Made by a program: the position numbers and the translations under genes. Below the pieces are notes generated by a model. That model had not been told where the DNA came from. It saw only the letters and a list, made by a program, of their open reading frames with translations, and did no database searches. This document shows, piece by piece, positions 24,148 through 37,689 of a stretch of 64,000 bases of DNA. Source of the DNA: Blasia pusilla (taxonomy: Eukaryota > Marchantiophyta > Marchantiopsida > Blasiales); the NCBI GenBank assembly GCA_050084515.1, contig CM114273.1, forward strand, positions 806,001-870,000, given 5' to 3'. The first letter of the stretch is position 1; every line of letters starts with the position of its first letter.

Positions 24148-27100
24148 ATGAGCAGCACGGGAGGTTCTGACAACCCTCCTCCCTTTCAAATGTCGGATCT
24201 CGGGGCCGCGCTTCCTCCTGTATCTGGTATATTTCTTCGTGCTCTTCTTTCCGTCTGCTTGTGTCTGGTAGGTCGTCAGAATGTGATGGCGGGAATGGGA
24301 ATCTCAATGCACATTGTGCAGGTCTAAGTCTCGAGTACCAGGTCGCTTTCTTCCGAGATTCACCGGAGACCAGATGTTGGCCATAGGATAGAATGGTAAT
24401 ATGCTTGGGGTGAGGGATTCAACTGTTCGGATGTCTTAACAGGCGAATGCCCATCTGAAGGTGGGGAAACACATTTGCCCTTCCTGCATCCCTATCAATA
24501 CCTTGTCGCGTCCTCCACCCTCCTCTCAGTTCAAGCTCTTGGACTCTTGAATGCAAGAATTTTCCTCCCAACGATGACTCCGGATGTTGAGGAGGCTCGA
24601 ATGTGGGCCAGAGTTGAAACGAGCGGGTGGCCCCTTACAGTGGTAACACGTGGTGTTTGGGGTTTTGGTGGGCGCCAGGCCCATAGGGAAGAACGATATG
24701 TTCTGAAGTTGTTGATGTGTGATACCGTTAGTGTTAAAGGAAGATGAGTGTACTTTTATCGGGCCGGAACTGCATTGGCACGCCGCCGATGTGGGTGACG
24801 GAGGCATTTCGTACCGAAGCTATCTCGCGCTTCTGAAGTTCTCCAGGTTCCCTAAATTGGTCGTGCCTGAGCTTCTGCTTGAATGATTTTGCAGGTGGTC
24901 TGAGTGCCGCAGATCGGGCAGGATTGGTGAGCGTCTTGAAGGTGAATCCCGGATCTTCCCGTTAGTTCTGCGTTGCTGTCTTGACCTGGCTGTTTTCTAC
25001 AAAGTTTGCAGTGGACTTGACTCGGCTCTTTTTACTTTTTGCAGGATAAGCTACAGTTTCTCGCAGGGCAATCTTCGGGATATCTTGAATCGCTTTCACC
25101 TCATGTAAAGGATCGAGTTGCAGTTCTGCAGAGCCTGCAGGTCAGTGGTATACTTCACCTTATCGTGTGGCCTGACTGCTGGGGCTTTTATGCTTAGTGT
25201 TGCTGCGTCCCCGTGTCAGCGGTCTGGATCTTCTTCAATTCAGTACGTTATGTGGTTCAACGGAGGCTTTGTAACAATTTTCAATGGCAGACCGAACATG
25301 ATGCTCTCGAAGCGAAGTTCCACGAGGAGCGAGCTGCATTAGAAGCTAAATATCAAAAACTATACGAGCCCCTCTACGCAAGGGTAAGAATTTCCGTGAT
25401 ATTTTGTTGCTCCTCTTCAAAGTCTGTTTTAAAATATGCCAAAATGGAACGGCCTATATCTACTGAATTTCTTATTATTATGTGGTGATCAGCACATACT
25501 TGTGTTACTTGACGGTGGATGTGTCATGTAAAAGCAAACACACATCACTGTCATCATGATTTGCCTTGAAATTTCCAGATTCCTTCTACGATCGTGGCAA
25601 ACACACGAACTTCCATTGGTTATCTTGGTGTGCACCTCTGTTCAGTCCTTGAAGTACTTCACTGGTTTTTGCAGCGCTCTGATATCGTCAATGGAGTCGT
25701 AGATGTGGAACATAAGACTCCTGAGGTGGATGCCTCAGCTGCACCAGCTGCTCCGGTAGATCCCAACAAGGAAGAAGGTAATTTGTGTTCTCATTTTCGA
25801 GAAGTAAAATCATAGGTATCTGAGGGAAGTTGGCTGAGTCAATTTTTGACTGATAGATACTACCCCCCAGAGAGTCTGAAAATATAATCGTCTTCTTAAA
25901 CGATGTGGTCCTTAATATCATGTGTCTTGCTGTTCAGAGAAAGGAGTTCCTGAGTTCTGGCTCACAGCTATGAAGACGAACGAAATTTTGGCCATGCAGG
26001 TGGGACCCAATAATGGTTTTTGGTTGAGAATTTTTGTGATATTTCCGCCCTGGTACGAGTCATAAAATGCTGACCTGCAGGCACGTTAATTTGTTAGCTT
26101 GGCCTAAGTCTTATGGTGTTGATTAAATCGTTTTTGATGCTTGTGTACCTTGTAGATTACTGAGCGCGATGAAGGTCCTCTGAAGTATTTGAAGGATATA
26201 AAATGGAGCATTTTGGATGAGAACAAGGGATTCCAACTTGACTTCTACTTCGATACCAATCCCTACTTCAAGAACACTCTGGTGAGATTTGTCACCTATG
26301 TAAAATCTGTCATTGTCTCATATTGGTCTCTGAGGTAGTGCTCGAGTTCAGTTGTACTCCAGGAAATGAAGTGGTTTGAGATTGTACAATGGCAAGTGAT
26401 AATGAAAAAATGACTTAGAATTGTTGGACTTGGCACTGCAGCTGACCAAGACCTATCACATGATTGACGACGATGAGCCCATCTTGGAACGGGCTGTGGG
26501 GTATGTTGATACCTACCATCTATTATAGTGGGTCTGTGCATTGCCTGCTATAGTTTCTTCATAATGAGAGTTTCTGGATGAGTAGAATGGGTAACATTTT
26601 ATTCAACAAGATGAGCTTGTTCTGGTGGATATTGGTTGGAGTCGTGCAATTTCCAGGAGTTTGAAATTCCTGGAGAGGAAGGACACAATTACTGCTATGA
26701 AATGCCATACACAATCATGACGCTCCTATGTGGGCTTCAATGGTGTGGACAATGAGTCATAGAGAGGCATAGAGTCTACATGTACCTGATATCACAGTAG
26801 GCAAACTTTACTTCTGCTGACTCCACCACACTTTGCATGCTGTATATCCTCCATGGGTTGCAAGTACTGGTACGGTATTTTGCGTGCAAGACATTTGATA
26901 GAGGGGCCTCCTGTATATCAAAGTCTGGTCTTTGGCCTGCATCCTTCTCCAAGAATTGCAGGGATTATATAATATGAAGGATTCTCAGGACAGTCATTTT
27001 GAGAACTTGGCAGCAAACTAAAATGCTTTGGCTTCTCTTAGGAAGCTTAAATATTTTCTATGTTGAGGCTTGTTCTTCTCTGAGTTGTCCTGATTACTCT

Positions 27101-29284
27101 GTGGCTTCGCCTGGATGCTCCAAAAACCACTACAAATGGTGTCTACTTTTGACACCTCTGGCTTAGTTCCCACTATTTTGTTCAAGAAAGCACTATGAAA
27201 TTATGGCTGCAGAGTTTCCCCTCCTGAATAGTTTTAGAACATTCACCTATTCTAGTTTCATGTCTCTGGACTTATAATTTGGGCTAGTATCTTAAAAGTA
27301 CGGTCAATGCACTAGGTTCTTACTGGCTACTTGAATACTTCCGTCAAATGGTGTAAAGTAACCCTCAGCAGCCTCTGAAAGCTGTTTACAAGATGCTCTT
27401 GATCTTCATGAGGTCAGATTTCTCAACATTTGAGAGTAATTGGGGCCCGCCCGGTTGTACCCATGGACTCCTCAAACGTTTAGTATGCTTTCCAGCAGGG
27501 CTAGAAAATCTTTCAAATTACAGTCTCGAATTGTAGCATTTGTCCGCCAAATTTGAACGGAAGACTGCATTCTTTCCTTTACCTAGTTGTGTAGCATTCT
27601 TTGGGTGGTCAGGAGAGCTCATTATCCCATGCGTTTACTTTCAGGACTTGCCCTTGTGGTGATTCTGCAGTTTGCTTTAGCCCTTCAAATGGTATATTCA
27701 CGGTTGAGCGCCTTTGGATTTGGTCATTATTATCAAGCAGATGGAAATTGCTAAAATGGTGAACTTTGAATACTAGTTCCCTTATCACATTGTGATGCAA
27801 ATCCTTTGCAGGACAGAGATCGAGTGGAATGCAGGAAAAAATGTAACCCAGAAGATTCTTAAGAAGAAGCCAAAGAAGGGAGCTAAGAATACGAAACCGG
27901 TTACGAAGACTGAGCAATGCGAAAGTTTCTTCAACTTTTTTAACCCTCCTCAAGTACCTGATGATGATGACATCGACCAAGATACAGTGAGTGCTTGTCT
28001 CACTTGGGACTTTCTTACATTTTCTTTGGATATTTTCATTAACTGTTTGAGGTTCTTGCCAAGTTATTAGATCTAACAAACAAGGCTGTTATACTGCAGG
28101 CTGAAGGGCTTCAAGACTTAATGGAGCAAGATTATGATACTGGGTTGGTATTCCAGCTGACTACTTGATGTTATTTATCTGTACAAACATCTCAGTAGTT
28201 TGCCCCACTCTCTATTTCAAATTTGCGGTTGGTGTAGCATGAGTCCCATGTTGAGCACGTATTTTGCTTGAAGACAGTATGCTACTGGTTGGAATCTCCA
28301 GTCATTAGCCTGAGAAGAACCATCTGGGTTATGGAGGAGTTCTTGTGAGGTCTCTTATCTAATCCACTTGGTCTTGGATTTATAGAATTAAGCAGATTTA
28401 ACATTTAACATTTAGAGTGTAGGTGGCTTTAGGTTGTCAAATGGAGAAGTTTGAGAGTGTCTGACTCTCGTAATTTTGGATTGCCTACCACATGTTAATT
28501 ATGCAGTTCAACAATCAGAGACAAAATTATCCCCCATGCTGTCTCCTGGTTTACTGGAGAGGCGTTACAAGCAGAGGATGATGAAGTAGAAGACGATGAT
28601 GCAGAAGGGGATGAAGATGATGAGGACTCAGAGGAGGACTCAGATGTTGAGGATGAAGATGAGGATGAGGATGAGGATGATGATGAAGAGGAGGATGAAC
28701 ACGTGCGGAAGGTAAAGAGGAGAGAGTTGGTGGACAGGAGGACCGCTGTGTGAAGAGTCCCTGAATCTTGTATTCATTGCCATCTAACTTGTGTGCTGAT
28801 GCTGTGCTGCTGGAGTTCTTTCTAGATCTCATTATATGGTTTGGCTCTCTTGCAGTGTTAGGTGTAATACTTGAAGAAGTGCAGATCTGATTTCATGGAT
28901 ACAGATTTCTGATTTTTTCTTGTGGTTCTCTGTCAGCAGAGAGGTGGACCTCCGTCAAAGGTGAGATACCTGTCTTTGTTGTTGTCTGTAACTCTATATG
29001 CATGAATGTCTTCGTGATGTATGCCAGTGGCAGTTACTAATTGTGGATCTTTTGTGGAACAGCATCACATGGTTTCCCCACATCTGAGTAGCTACTCCTA
29101 ATGGGTTTTGATCTTCTTTGTTGGCACATGGGCAATAGTCTCGCATGTTTATATCCCATTCTTCTGGATCTGGATTTTGCTAACCCTCACTTCCTTTCGT
29201 GCTGACAATCAGGCTGCAACAAGGAATCTTTCAACAGGAGGGCAGCAAGCTGGGGACAGACCACCTGAATGCAAACAGCAATGA
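24148..29284 (+). CDS. NAP1: Nucleosome assembly protein 1 (NAP1-like histone chaperone)
   Basis: Thirteen exons: 24148-24226, 24895-24941, 25045-25140, 25291-25383, 25675-25777, 25938-25999, 26156-26281, 26442-26500, 27812-27986, 28100-28143, 28507-28711, 28940-28960 and 29213-29284 (TGA). All are GT-AG and phase-consistent, giving about 393 residues, close to usual plant NAP1 length. Landmarks are [23 protein letters not shown], a dimerisation-helix stretch [33 protein letters not shown] and [28 protein letters not shown] and [11 protein letters not shown] follow, then a long Asp/Glu tail encoded in exon 11. The protein ends PPECKQQ, matching the CKQQ prenylation signal known from plant NAP1. 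It binds H2A-H2B and helps nucleosome assembly in nucleus and cytoplasm. Exon 12 could start at 28937 and add one Gln. The gene appears intact. Confidence 0.93.
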
Positions 29285-30770
29285 ATGTTACTATCATTCC
29301 AATTTTAAGCTCGAAGGTAGTAAAAGCTTGTTGGTGGGATTGCTTACCCTGTTTTCTTTAGGATCTTTATTAGACGAGCATCGGTTCAATCATGATTATT
29401 CTTGAACATTATGATTTCACCACAAAGTTCTGGCAAACACAGAGTTCATGACACACCATGTCGTAGTCCTTAGGCTTCCACTATTTAGGGAAGAGCTGCT
29501 TGCAGCAGATGTTATTGCGATGCGCAGTTGACTTTTATTAGGCTACAAAAGTAACGGGTTTATCGACTTGTGCCTTGTATTAATAACGGGTGGAGTTGTA
29601 ATGCCAGGAGAGTCAGATGACTGACCCTCCTTTCATTCTTCCCTAGGTTTTGCTCTAACTTCATATCAGTGCCCTCCCCCATTCGTCTACCATCCCCTAA
29701 TTGAGTAAATTGCAGTTTGAGGTCCCCTCACTTGTATGAGTATGGGATGTGTTTCCTCCTGTCATAGTTTTCATGTGGCGGCAATGGTTTTTGTCCTTGT
29801 ATCTCAATCTATTTAAGAGTCGGGATCTAATATGGCTTGGGTCGTGGGATATGGAGTCTACCATATAGTCCATCACAATATGGAGTCTCCTCTTGCCGGG
29901 AACTCTACTGTAAAGTTGCCCAGTTTGTGGCTGGAATGGATCTTGGGTGTGGTCGGAATGACCGAGTCGAAATCTATGGTGATTCTTTGCCGTTTGTATG
30001 TGCTGTTGTTGATGTGCGAATCTGATGATCATCCAATGAACATGCAAGCTGGGCTTGTGATTGTTTATCGAATGACTGAAACACCCTATGGAAGAGAGCA
30101 AACCAGGATTAATGGTATACTTGCAGGTGGAATTGACATGGTTGTGTACTATATGGGATTCAATTCGAAGAATTTGGTGGTTGCTGTGGTTCCAAAAGTA
30201 ACATGCCCACTTGTGTGGTCCGTTGCAGCAACTATCAGAACCTGTAGGATAGTTTTTGGATCCATAGTATTCACGTGTAGAGATCTGTTTCTACATATAG
30301 TCAAACGTTACTTCTCATGTGTCCAACGAAGATTCAAGATTCAGAATGTTGAATTTGGCCTACACCGTCATTGTTACAAATTGTCGTCACTTTCGTGTGT
30401 ACGTAGGTCGCCATAAGCATTACCACACCTAGAGTACCAATAACACTTTAAATCGAAGATGCCTAAGGAAGGCTTTCTTCGACCGTGAAAGTTTCTTGTT
30501 TCGCGGAAAGTTACTTGACTTCCAGCTTCTGATCGTGGGTAGGGTCTAGAGTTAGTGGCACACTAGCTCTGAAGCGCCCACGATCAGCTGAGAACCGAGT
30601 AAATCAAAGCTCTTCCTTGCGACGATGTTCTCTAATCTCAGTTGCCACGTCGCCACGTTATGTCCTATGTAAGGGTCTATCCTAAGGGTAGTACTTCCCA
30701 AATGACTCAACTCCAATGCTACCAAATCATCACAGCTTTGTTGGAATTTTTTTTTCACTATTATTGTACA
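29285..30770. other. NAP1 3' flank, no recognised gene
   Basis: The first part is presumably 3' UTR. An open frame at 29832-30416 (194 codons) has no recognisable domain and its composition looks noncoding. A split inverted repeat, ctgatcgtggg (30528) and cccacgatcag (30577), is present. Confidence 0.4.
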
Positions 30771-32812
30771 TTAAATTTACTTTTATTATTATATTATTAC
30801 TTAAAGAATTTTGATCGAGATGAAAAACAAGAAAGCAGAATATTCTATTATTAATTCGGTTTCCTGATGATAACATGGTCTTCGGATCCATCGCTAGGCC
30901 TGGGGCCCTGTCCGGCCGTGGCTGTCTGCTTGGGTGATGCAGTTGGTGTCAAATTAAGTAAGGTCTGGGAGACTGGGACTACTCTCGGGAGAGCAGAGCT
31001 TCTGTTTACGTTGGATCTGGATAGTATGACAATTCTCGTGACAAGCAAGGAGGTAGTGTGTCGCAGAAAATATTACTTAACGCCAAAATCAGATGACCAT
31101 TATTGACAAAATTGAAACTTTTGGCAACAAAGTACTTTTCCACGCGCCACTCACCACTCAAATCACTTTCTACTATAAATCTGAACTCTGAGATACAAAA
31201 TTCAGGGCTCAGTTCTCCTTAACAAGAAGACCACTCAGTCTGATCATCAAAACTCAAGACCCAAGGCTTTAGAATCCAACTATCAAACCCGTACGGCAGT
31301 CTACAAGCTTCACAGACTCCTTGCTTTCTCTCTTCTTCCAATCCCAACAACAATTACTGTGAAAACTGAATGAGGCACTGATCTTATCTCCTCCAGTCTC
31401 CAGATTCTCCAGGATGTCAGCAGTTTCTCTCTTCACTCTCCTCCTTGACCTCTCTTGATTGCACATAGCTTCAATCAGCAATCAATTGTTCTGCAGCACC
31501 CCCACGCACTTAATCTCTTTTTCTGAGAGCTGTAGAAACGATCTTGAGGTGATTCAAATTCTGAAAAAACTCTCGCCTTCTCAGCTTTCCAATGGCATCC
31601 CAATCTCCTGGCGTTCCCAAATATAACTCTCACAAAGATTTAAAACGTCATCTCCAACTTTCTGCAGCAGATTTCTGATCCCCCTTCACTTGACAGGTTC
31701 TCTCGTGCTCTCTGTTTCTGATCGCGCTCTCAAAACTTGTTTCGTGAAAAACTCTTCTTCGTGGCTTCCCAACGCGTCCTTGATCTCCCCATATGACTTC
31801 CATTTGCTCCTCCAAAACTCGTTTTAGTCTTCTCTAACTTATCCTTCCAATTCACCTCCAAAGAGCTTTTGCCATTTGGCTCTCTTTGAATGGTAGAGAC
31901 TTTTTCCCTCTTCCTTGCTCACTCTCACTACTTGGTCAAGTTTACTCAAATCTTTTTCTCCTCTTTCCTTGAGATTTTCTCTTGACCAAATATTTACCAA
32001 GATTCTTTAGCCGTCCACAATATTCCAACGGCACCGTTACTTTTTGGACGGCAGCTCCCCGTAATTGACTTCCTCCTTCTATCTTCTTTCCTTTTTAACC
32101 TCAGAAGTCTTATTCTTACTTTACGGGAGTGTAGCCTTCATATTTATTCTTGGCTAACACTTATAATTTCCCCGTAAGTATTACATGAAGTGCCCGACGG
32201 GCTTTACTACGACTTTCCTTACGGGATCTTTTAGCTTAGACTTCTAAAGCTCCAAATCTCGACTTAGATGATCAGAATTACTTGTGGTATGAATCTTCAT
32301 CGCCCAGTCAAGTTTAGAATATACCTGCGCACTTAAAGTGCGACGACTAAAAGGTCGCGTGCCTTTTATTTACTTGACGCGTCGCATCGACTATTTCATA
32401 TGTATAAACACTGCGACATAGTGGGACCATCCTTAATTCCGTATTTTTCGAGGTAGTCCTGCCATCCCATCCTTAGTTATTTTGTGTCTGTGGTGGGCCG
32501 AGCAACTCCTTTCAGTAGTGTATAGTTTGTCCGCAATGCAAACGATAACTATTTATCAAAACCCGTAAGTCTGCCCTAACTAGTTCTCACTTCCACGTAC
32601 TTCGCCACCCGCAATATCCTTTCTGACGGCTCAACCGGGTATGAAGTAGGAAGTGGTCAGATATCATTCTGTGAAGGTGAGTTGAATTAATCAGATATAT
32701 TTGCCCCTGTATGTGGAAGGTTGAAACAGAAATTGGTACCAGAATAAAATTCCTGCATTCAATCCACTAGCTCTATCTCCGTTAAATCAGTAATGTAGCT
32801 CTCAAATTGGAG

Positions 32813-32842
32813 AAGGATACCACCGTCTTGGGTGGTATCCTT
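32813..32842. repeat. Perfect 12-bp hairpin
   Basis: aaggataccacc (32813-32824), loop gtcttg, ggtggtatcctt (32831-32842). The arms are perfectly complementary. It lies 70 bp before a second, longer hairpin. Confidence 0.9.
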
Positions 32843-32912
32843 TCGTCAACGAGTGGTAAGCTTCGCAACCCACCATTAGGGCGTGGCGCTCGAAGGCTAC
32901 TCGAGGTGAACT

Positions 32913-32964
32913 CCTACCAAAGCTCCTACCCACGTGCAGACATGGGGGTAGGAGCTTTGGTAGG
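32913..32964. repeat. Perfect 19-bp hairpin
   Basis: cctaccaaagctcctaccc (32913-32931) pairs with gggtaggagctttggtagg (32946-32964) across a 14-base loop. With the preceding hairpin it may be a foldback element remnant. Confidence 0.9.
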
Positions 32965-34400
32965 GGGGTTCCATCTTCTCCGATATTACGTCTAAATCAG
33001 TTCTTGTTTGTATGGGAGATAAATGACACGCTGTAGAAAATAGAGAACTAGCGAGTATCTTCTTTCTTGGGTTTTCCGGGTATTCTTCAAGTAGAAATTG
33101 CAGTAGTATCGTTTAGGGTTGACTTAGCACTCACTTAGTATTCAGAGATTCGCTTCTGAATTCCATCCCGTGCTACTTTACGGTTCCTTGGATCATTATG
33201 GACGGGTCCTGCGACCTCGGCAGCATTGGACCCCTTTCTAAAGTAGCCTCTCAAAGCTCGGCCGTAGAGCCGAGCCCCTTGCATTACAGACCTGGATATT
33301 GCCGTGGACGGGAACGGCAATCCACAATCGTTTGCGGTTTTCGGCTTTCACACTCTCATGGCAATGAAAATGTGGCTGTTCTCGTACGCGAGCTAGATGA
33401 AAGACAGTCTCACCAAATCTGAAAGCCATTATCCGTGGATCGTCTTACGGCACGGACATCCATCTCATTAAGCTCGAGCTTTGATCTTGTCCTGCTTGAG
33501 TCCGGATTCCACTCTCTCTCTCTCTCAAAGAAAGAAAGAGTCGCCAACCAGCGAGGCTGCGACTTCACCGCCATCCGTGTCAGTGAAGAGTATCCAGTCA
33601 GGTGTTCCTGTTGGCGAAATATCCACGTTGTGGGTTACTATAGCGCCGACTGCGACTATTAATTTAGTCGGATCCTCCACCACAGCCAAACGGGTAATCT
33701 GGTATGCTGGTATACCTTGCCACGATTGTATGCACGTATAAAATCTCGATGCCGTAATCTTCCTTCCGTGCAGCGTTGCCGTCCGGGATCATCCTTAAAC
33801 GCTTCTTCTTCGCATGACGTTTGTCTCTGCTGTTGGTGATTTTGGTCGTTAGGGGGGAGGCCCCCTTCTGTCTCTTCGGGGCCGGTTTTGGCCCGCGGGT
33901 TTTTTGGCTCTCTATGTCCCCCCTCCTTTGTATCCCGATGGGTTTTCCATCCAAGTTTCTATTAAAGTTTATATTCTTGCATGACGTTTCTTTAGGTCCC
34001 ATGCAGCCCGAACTCAACCCCACGGTTCCGGATCTTGATTGATTCGACGGATGAGATTCATGAGATTTAAACAGAATTAAAACATAGGACGCAAATACCT
34101 TCGACTTTGTTACATCTCCTAGGAGAAAATAACGAAGGGCTATATGAAGGTAGCAACGAGCAACCCTATTCAACTAGCCAAGGAGTTGGCCCTATGGGAC
34201 CGGGTCGTTAGATTCCTTGTCGTATGCATTCGGGTTACGAGCTCGTTGTGCCACAAAATCTTTCTTACTACTTATTCCATCGACTCAACTTCGATACTCC
34301 GAAAGTTTCAAGGCTCTAGAATGTTCTTACGAGCTCTTACGGAGATATACCTTAATACTTGCGAAACCAAATTTCATGATTTTGTTGCAAGGTGTTTCTA

Positions 34401-35229
34401 GACATTTTTAAGATGTGGAATTTTAGAAATAAATTATAATTAGGAATTATTATGGGGTTTGATAAGGTTTTTGATGTGGGTGGGGATTTGAGAGGCTTGG
34501 GGAGAAAGTAATTATCAAACATGTGTGTAGAACATCACCATGGAAGAGAAAAAAATGGTGAACTTTTAAGGGTTCTAATTAAAGGAATGATAAATAATTC
34601 AAACATTCAACAAGGAACACGAATTTGCGGCCCTTTGAGAGGGATGGGAGAGGAAGTAATTAGTGAATACATGTGGAGAACACGTGGATATTTTAGATGG
34701 AAAGGAGAAAAAAAAAGGGAATGTTTGTAGGGGCCGTAATTAATAATTCATACTCATAATTATTGAGAAATTAATCAATATAAAATTAAAATAATTTTAT
34801 TTCTTAGAAGATTTCTATTCGATTCTTGGTTTTCAATAATTGTAATAAAAATTAAAAAATATTTTTCGTATGAAAATCGTTGGAAAGAAAAAATCTATTC
34901 TCCCTAGATAGCATTGTTTAGGATTTAGAGTTTAAGAAAGGTGATTACTATTTAAAATATCCTTGTAAAATTTTCTTTTGCGGAAAGCACAAGTTTCATA
35001 CTTTCACTTTCAAAATTTGATTTTGGAATCTCATTGGTTATGATTGATTTTATGAAGTTCAACGTAATAAAGCAATAGCACGAGAATATTAGGGTGTTTT
35101 ACAAGTTTGATGAGGGAAGTAGTCAATGGATACTAATTAAGACTAAATAGCATGCACGTAAAATCTCCTAGTTGCCGTGGCCACGTTGGACCATTCCGTT
35201 TAGGCCAAGATCAAAGATTCACAAACTCA
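34401..35229. other. AT-rich DNA with a dispersed repeat
   Basis: 34655-34740 (gtaattagtgaatacatg..., acacgtggatattttagatgg, ggggccgtaattaataa) resembles 49204-49300. No coding signal. Confidence 0.45.
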
Positions 35230-36063
35230 AGAGATCTTGAGTACTCTAAGAGTCATTCAAGGTTGCCCTTTCTCCCCTACTCTATTTGGAGTTTTCATAG
35301 ATAATATCAGAAAGTGCTTGGAGGAATGTGACAGTGAAGGTGTAAATCTTGGAGACTTTGTCATTAATGCTTTATTGTATGCATATAATATCATATTACT
35401 AGCACATAATGATATTAGTTTACAAAAATACCTCGACTCTTTGACAAGTTTTTGTACCTAGAATCACATGGAGGTTAAAATGGAGAAGTTTAAAGTCATT
35501 ATAGTGGGAACTAGATCAAAGTTCTCGTTCTTTTACAAAGGTCTACAATTAGAACAAGCGAAGAGTTATAAATATCTAGACATTGATTTCTCTCATGACT
35601 ATAGTTGGACACTTTGTTGCCAAAGAGAGTAGAAGCTAATTACAAAGCTCTATATTCATTTCTAGATCGGTGTTAAAAAAGCTCATATTGTATCGTGGGG
35701 TCTTAGGAAGTTCTTATTTAGGAACTTAGTGCTGCCTATGGTCTTATATGGGACCCAAGTTTGGAGCTCTAGTTGTAAGAAGACAGGTTGGGAGCGCGTG
35801 GAGAGGGTGCAAAAGATCTTTTTACAGGAAGAATTGGGTGTAAGAAACCAAACTCCTTATGCTATTCTTCTTGCGGAAACAACTTGTCTTCCTCTAGAGG
35901 CTGAAGCTTTCTACTTGACCATCACTTATATCGTGAGGGTAAGATCTCTTGATATTTCTCGCCTCCCTCATCAAGCTTTGCGAGACACAGGTTCCATTGG
36001 GTGGATTGCGGATGTGGAATGTGGAAGAACAGAATGGGGACTTGAAACTGATGGCACTCCGTG
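35230..36063 (+). pseudogene. Non-LTR (LINE) reverse transcriptase relic
   Basis: VIQGCPFSPTLFGVFIDNIRK matches the RxGxPLSPxLF motif of LINE RT. It is followed by GVNLGDFVINALLYAYNIILLAHN, the YADD box read as Y-A-Y-N, so the catalytic Asp pair is lost. YKYLDIDFSHDYSW and LVLPMVLYGTQVW match the downstream thumb and connection. Stops at about 35460 and between 35600 and 35720 break the frame. The endonuclease domain is absent. This is a dead 3' fragment. Confidence 0.75.
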
Positions 36064-36385
36064 AGCATCTACAAAAGCAATTTCTCAACATTATTTAGAG
36101 TAGCCCGGGCACAAAAATGGAGTATTATCAACTTCATGTTAATCCTATGCTTGTATATTGTGAACAAGGGTACCTACTTGGAGGGATCTCCACGTTCTTA
36201 CGTCATATTATTGCACGACATAGAACTGGGTCTCATAGACTAGGAATTGAGGAAGGACGATGACTCACCATTGATAGAAGTAAATGAATTTGTAGATTAT
36301 ATGACAGAGAAAATATCGAGGATGAAGAGCATGTGTTTGTTACATGTCCAAGGTATGAAGAAATTAGACTAGCTCATAAAAGAGA
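36064..36385. other. LINE 3' remnant, unassigned
   Basis: Text such as RWTIDRSKxICRLYDREN can be glimpsed between 36250 and 36330 and may continue the LINE reading. It is too decayed to name. Confidence 0.3.
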
Positions 36386-36608
36386 CTAGTAAGGTGCCCG
36401 AGAAATACAAAAATGTTTGAATAGTTAGAGTATAGCGCATGAAGGGAAGAGATTAATGATAATGCATACAAATTCAAATTCTTTTCTTATTTCCTGTAAC
36501 TTGTGACATATTTTCTTCCAATCCAATTGACACGTGTGTGTTTGACTAAAACTTTATTTTGGCACTTAACTTGTGAAATAAGAAGGCACTCTCCCATAAG
36601 AATATAGA
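36386..36608 (-). mobile_element. Short non-autonomous Helitron
   Basis: Reverse orientation: CTAG at 36386, then the decayed hairpin end aaggtgcccgagaaat. The family body follows (caaattcaaattctttt, acttgtgaaataag, ggcactctcccataag), ending AATATAGA at 36608. Confidence 0.65.
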
Positions 36609-37689
36609 TGTGGATAATTTCTATTTTTTATTACAACTAGTGCTTTATGATTTAGGTTGTTATCTTAGAGATATCATTATTCAGCGTTCAACTGTTATGG
36701 GCATTAGCTAGGAGAAAGCCTTTAGGGTCTTTTTTCGAGTTAGTGTATTTCTTGTAATGTGTTTTTTTGGCCTTTTGATCCTTTGGATCCACGCGTTGGA
36801 TCTATTTACCATTTACCATTATGATTTTTGAAATAATTTTGAAATATGTTTTTATTTTAAAATTTAGATAATAACTATTTTCTTAAATATTAAAGGAGTA
36901 ATAACATTCCACTCCTCTAAGTAATTCCACTCCTCAAATAAAATTGAAGTAATGCTTGACTTCCCTAAACAACTCCACCCCTCCTTGAAAGTTGAAACAA
37001 TACCTATTCCTTTCCCTCCACACCTCCTTCCAAAATAAGTTTTAAATAGCACCCACTAACTTAATAATTAATTAATAGAAATTAATTAAGTCATTTCTCT
37101 CTTCCATTGAAATTCATTTTCCTTCCCCCAAAATATCAAATGAGAATTAAGGGATTTAAAAAAAGCTATTTGCCAATAATAATATGGAATAGCTTTACTC
37201 ATGATTGAATTGTATTCAAAGCTTTATTCAAAAGTTGAAAATTATTACTAAAAATCTCGTCATCTTAAATTCTCTCCCTATGAATTATGCATATTATATT
37301 TACATGGCTTCACATAAAAATCAATCAATTTTTGTTGAAGTACTTATTGACGCAAGTAGTAACTAAATGCGATGTTAAAGTATGATGCTTTACTCTTTTA
37401 TTTTGAATTTTTTTTCTTTTCCTTGGATAGAAAAACACATATTTTCAAAATTTTTCAAGATTCATGAAGTACTCCCATTTTAATTTAACATTTTTTATCA
37501 TGTCTCTAGTGGGAAGAATAAGTCTAACAAGACTTGAATACAATCTAATATATCATTATTTTTCATTCATAAAAAGGTCTTCTTGTAAGGGCTCTAACAA
37601 AAAGAATCCCAAAAGGCTAGGGTCAAAGAAAGAACGAACCTACCATTAATTTTCCCATCGGACCTGTTGTGTGCATACACATCGCTACA
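36609..37689. other. AT-rich intergenic DNA
   Basis: Long A/T-rich stretches without coding signal or recognisable element. Confidence 0.5.

Larger units (their letters stand above)
30771..34400. other. Unassigned region with hairpins
   Basis: No convincing gene. 31150-32270 is pyrimidine-rich with a tactataaat TATA-like box at about 31172 and could be a decayed LTR, but no paired copy was found. An open frame at 33664-34173 on the minus strand has no known domain. A (CT)n tract lies near 33513-33528. Confidence 0.35.

Noticed and set aside
28570-28700. GATGA-type simple repeat
   Set aside because: It encodes the acidic tail of NAP1 in frame, as expected for the family. Not an independent satellite.
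29832-30416. 194-codon open frame after NAP1
   Set aside because: No domain, no splice context, unusual composition, and an overlapping frame on the other strand. Not supported as a gene.
33664-34173. 169-codon minus-strand frame, basic in its middle
   Set aside because: Not similar to any gag or protein I can name. Probably chance or decayed repeat.
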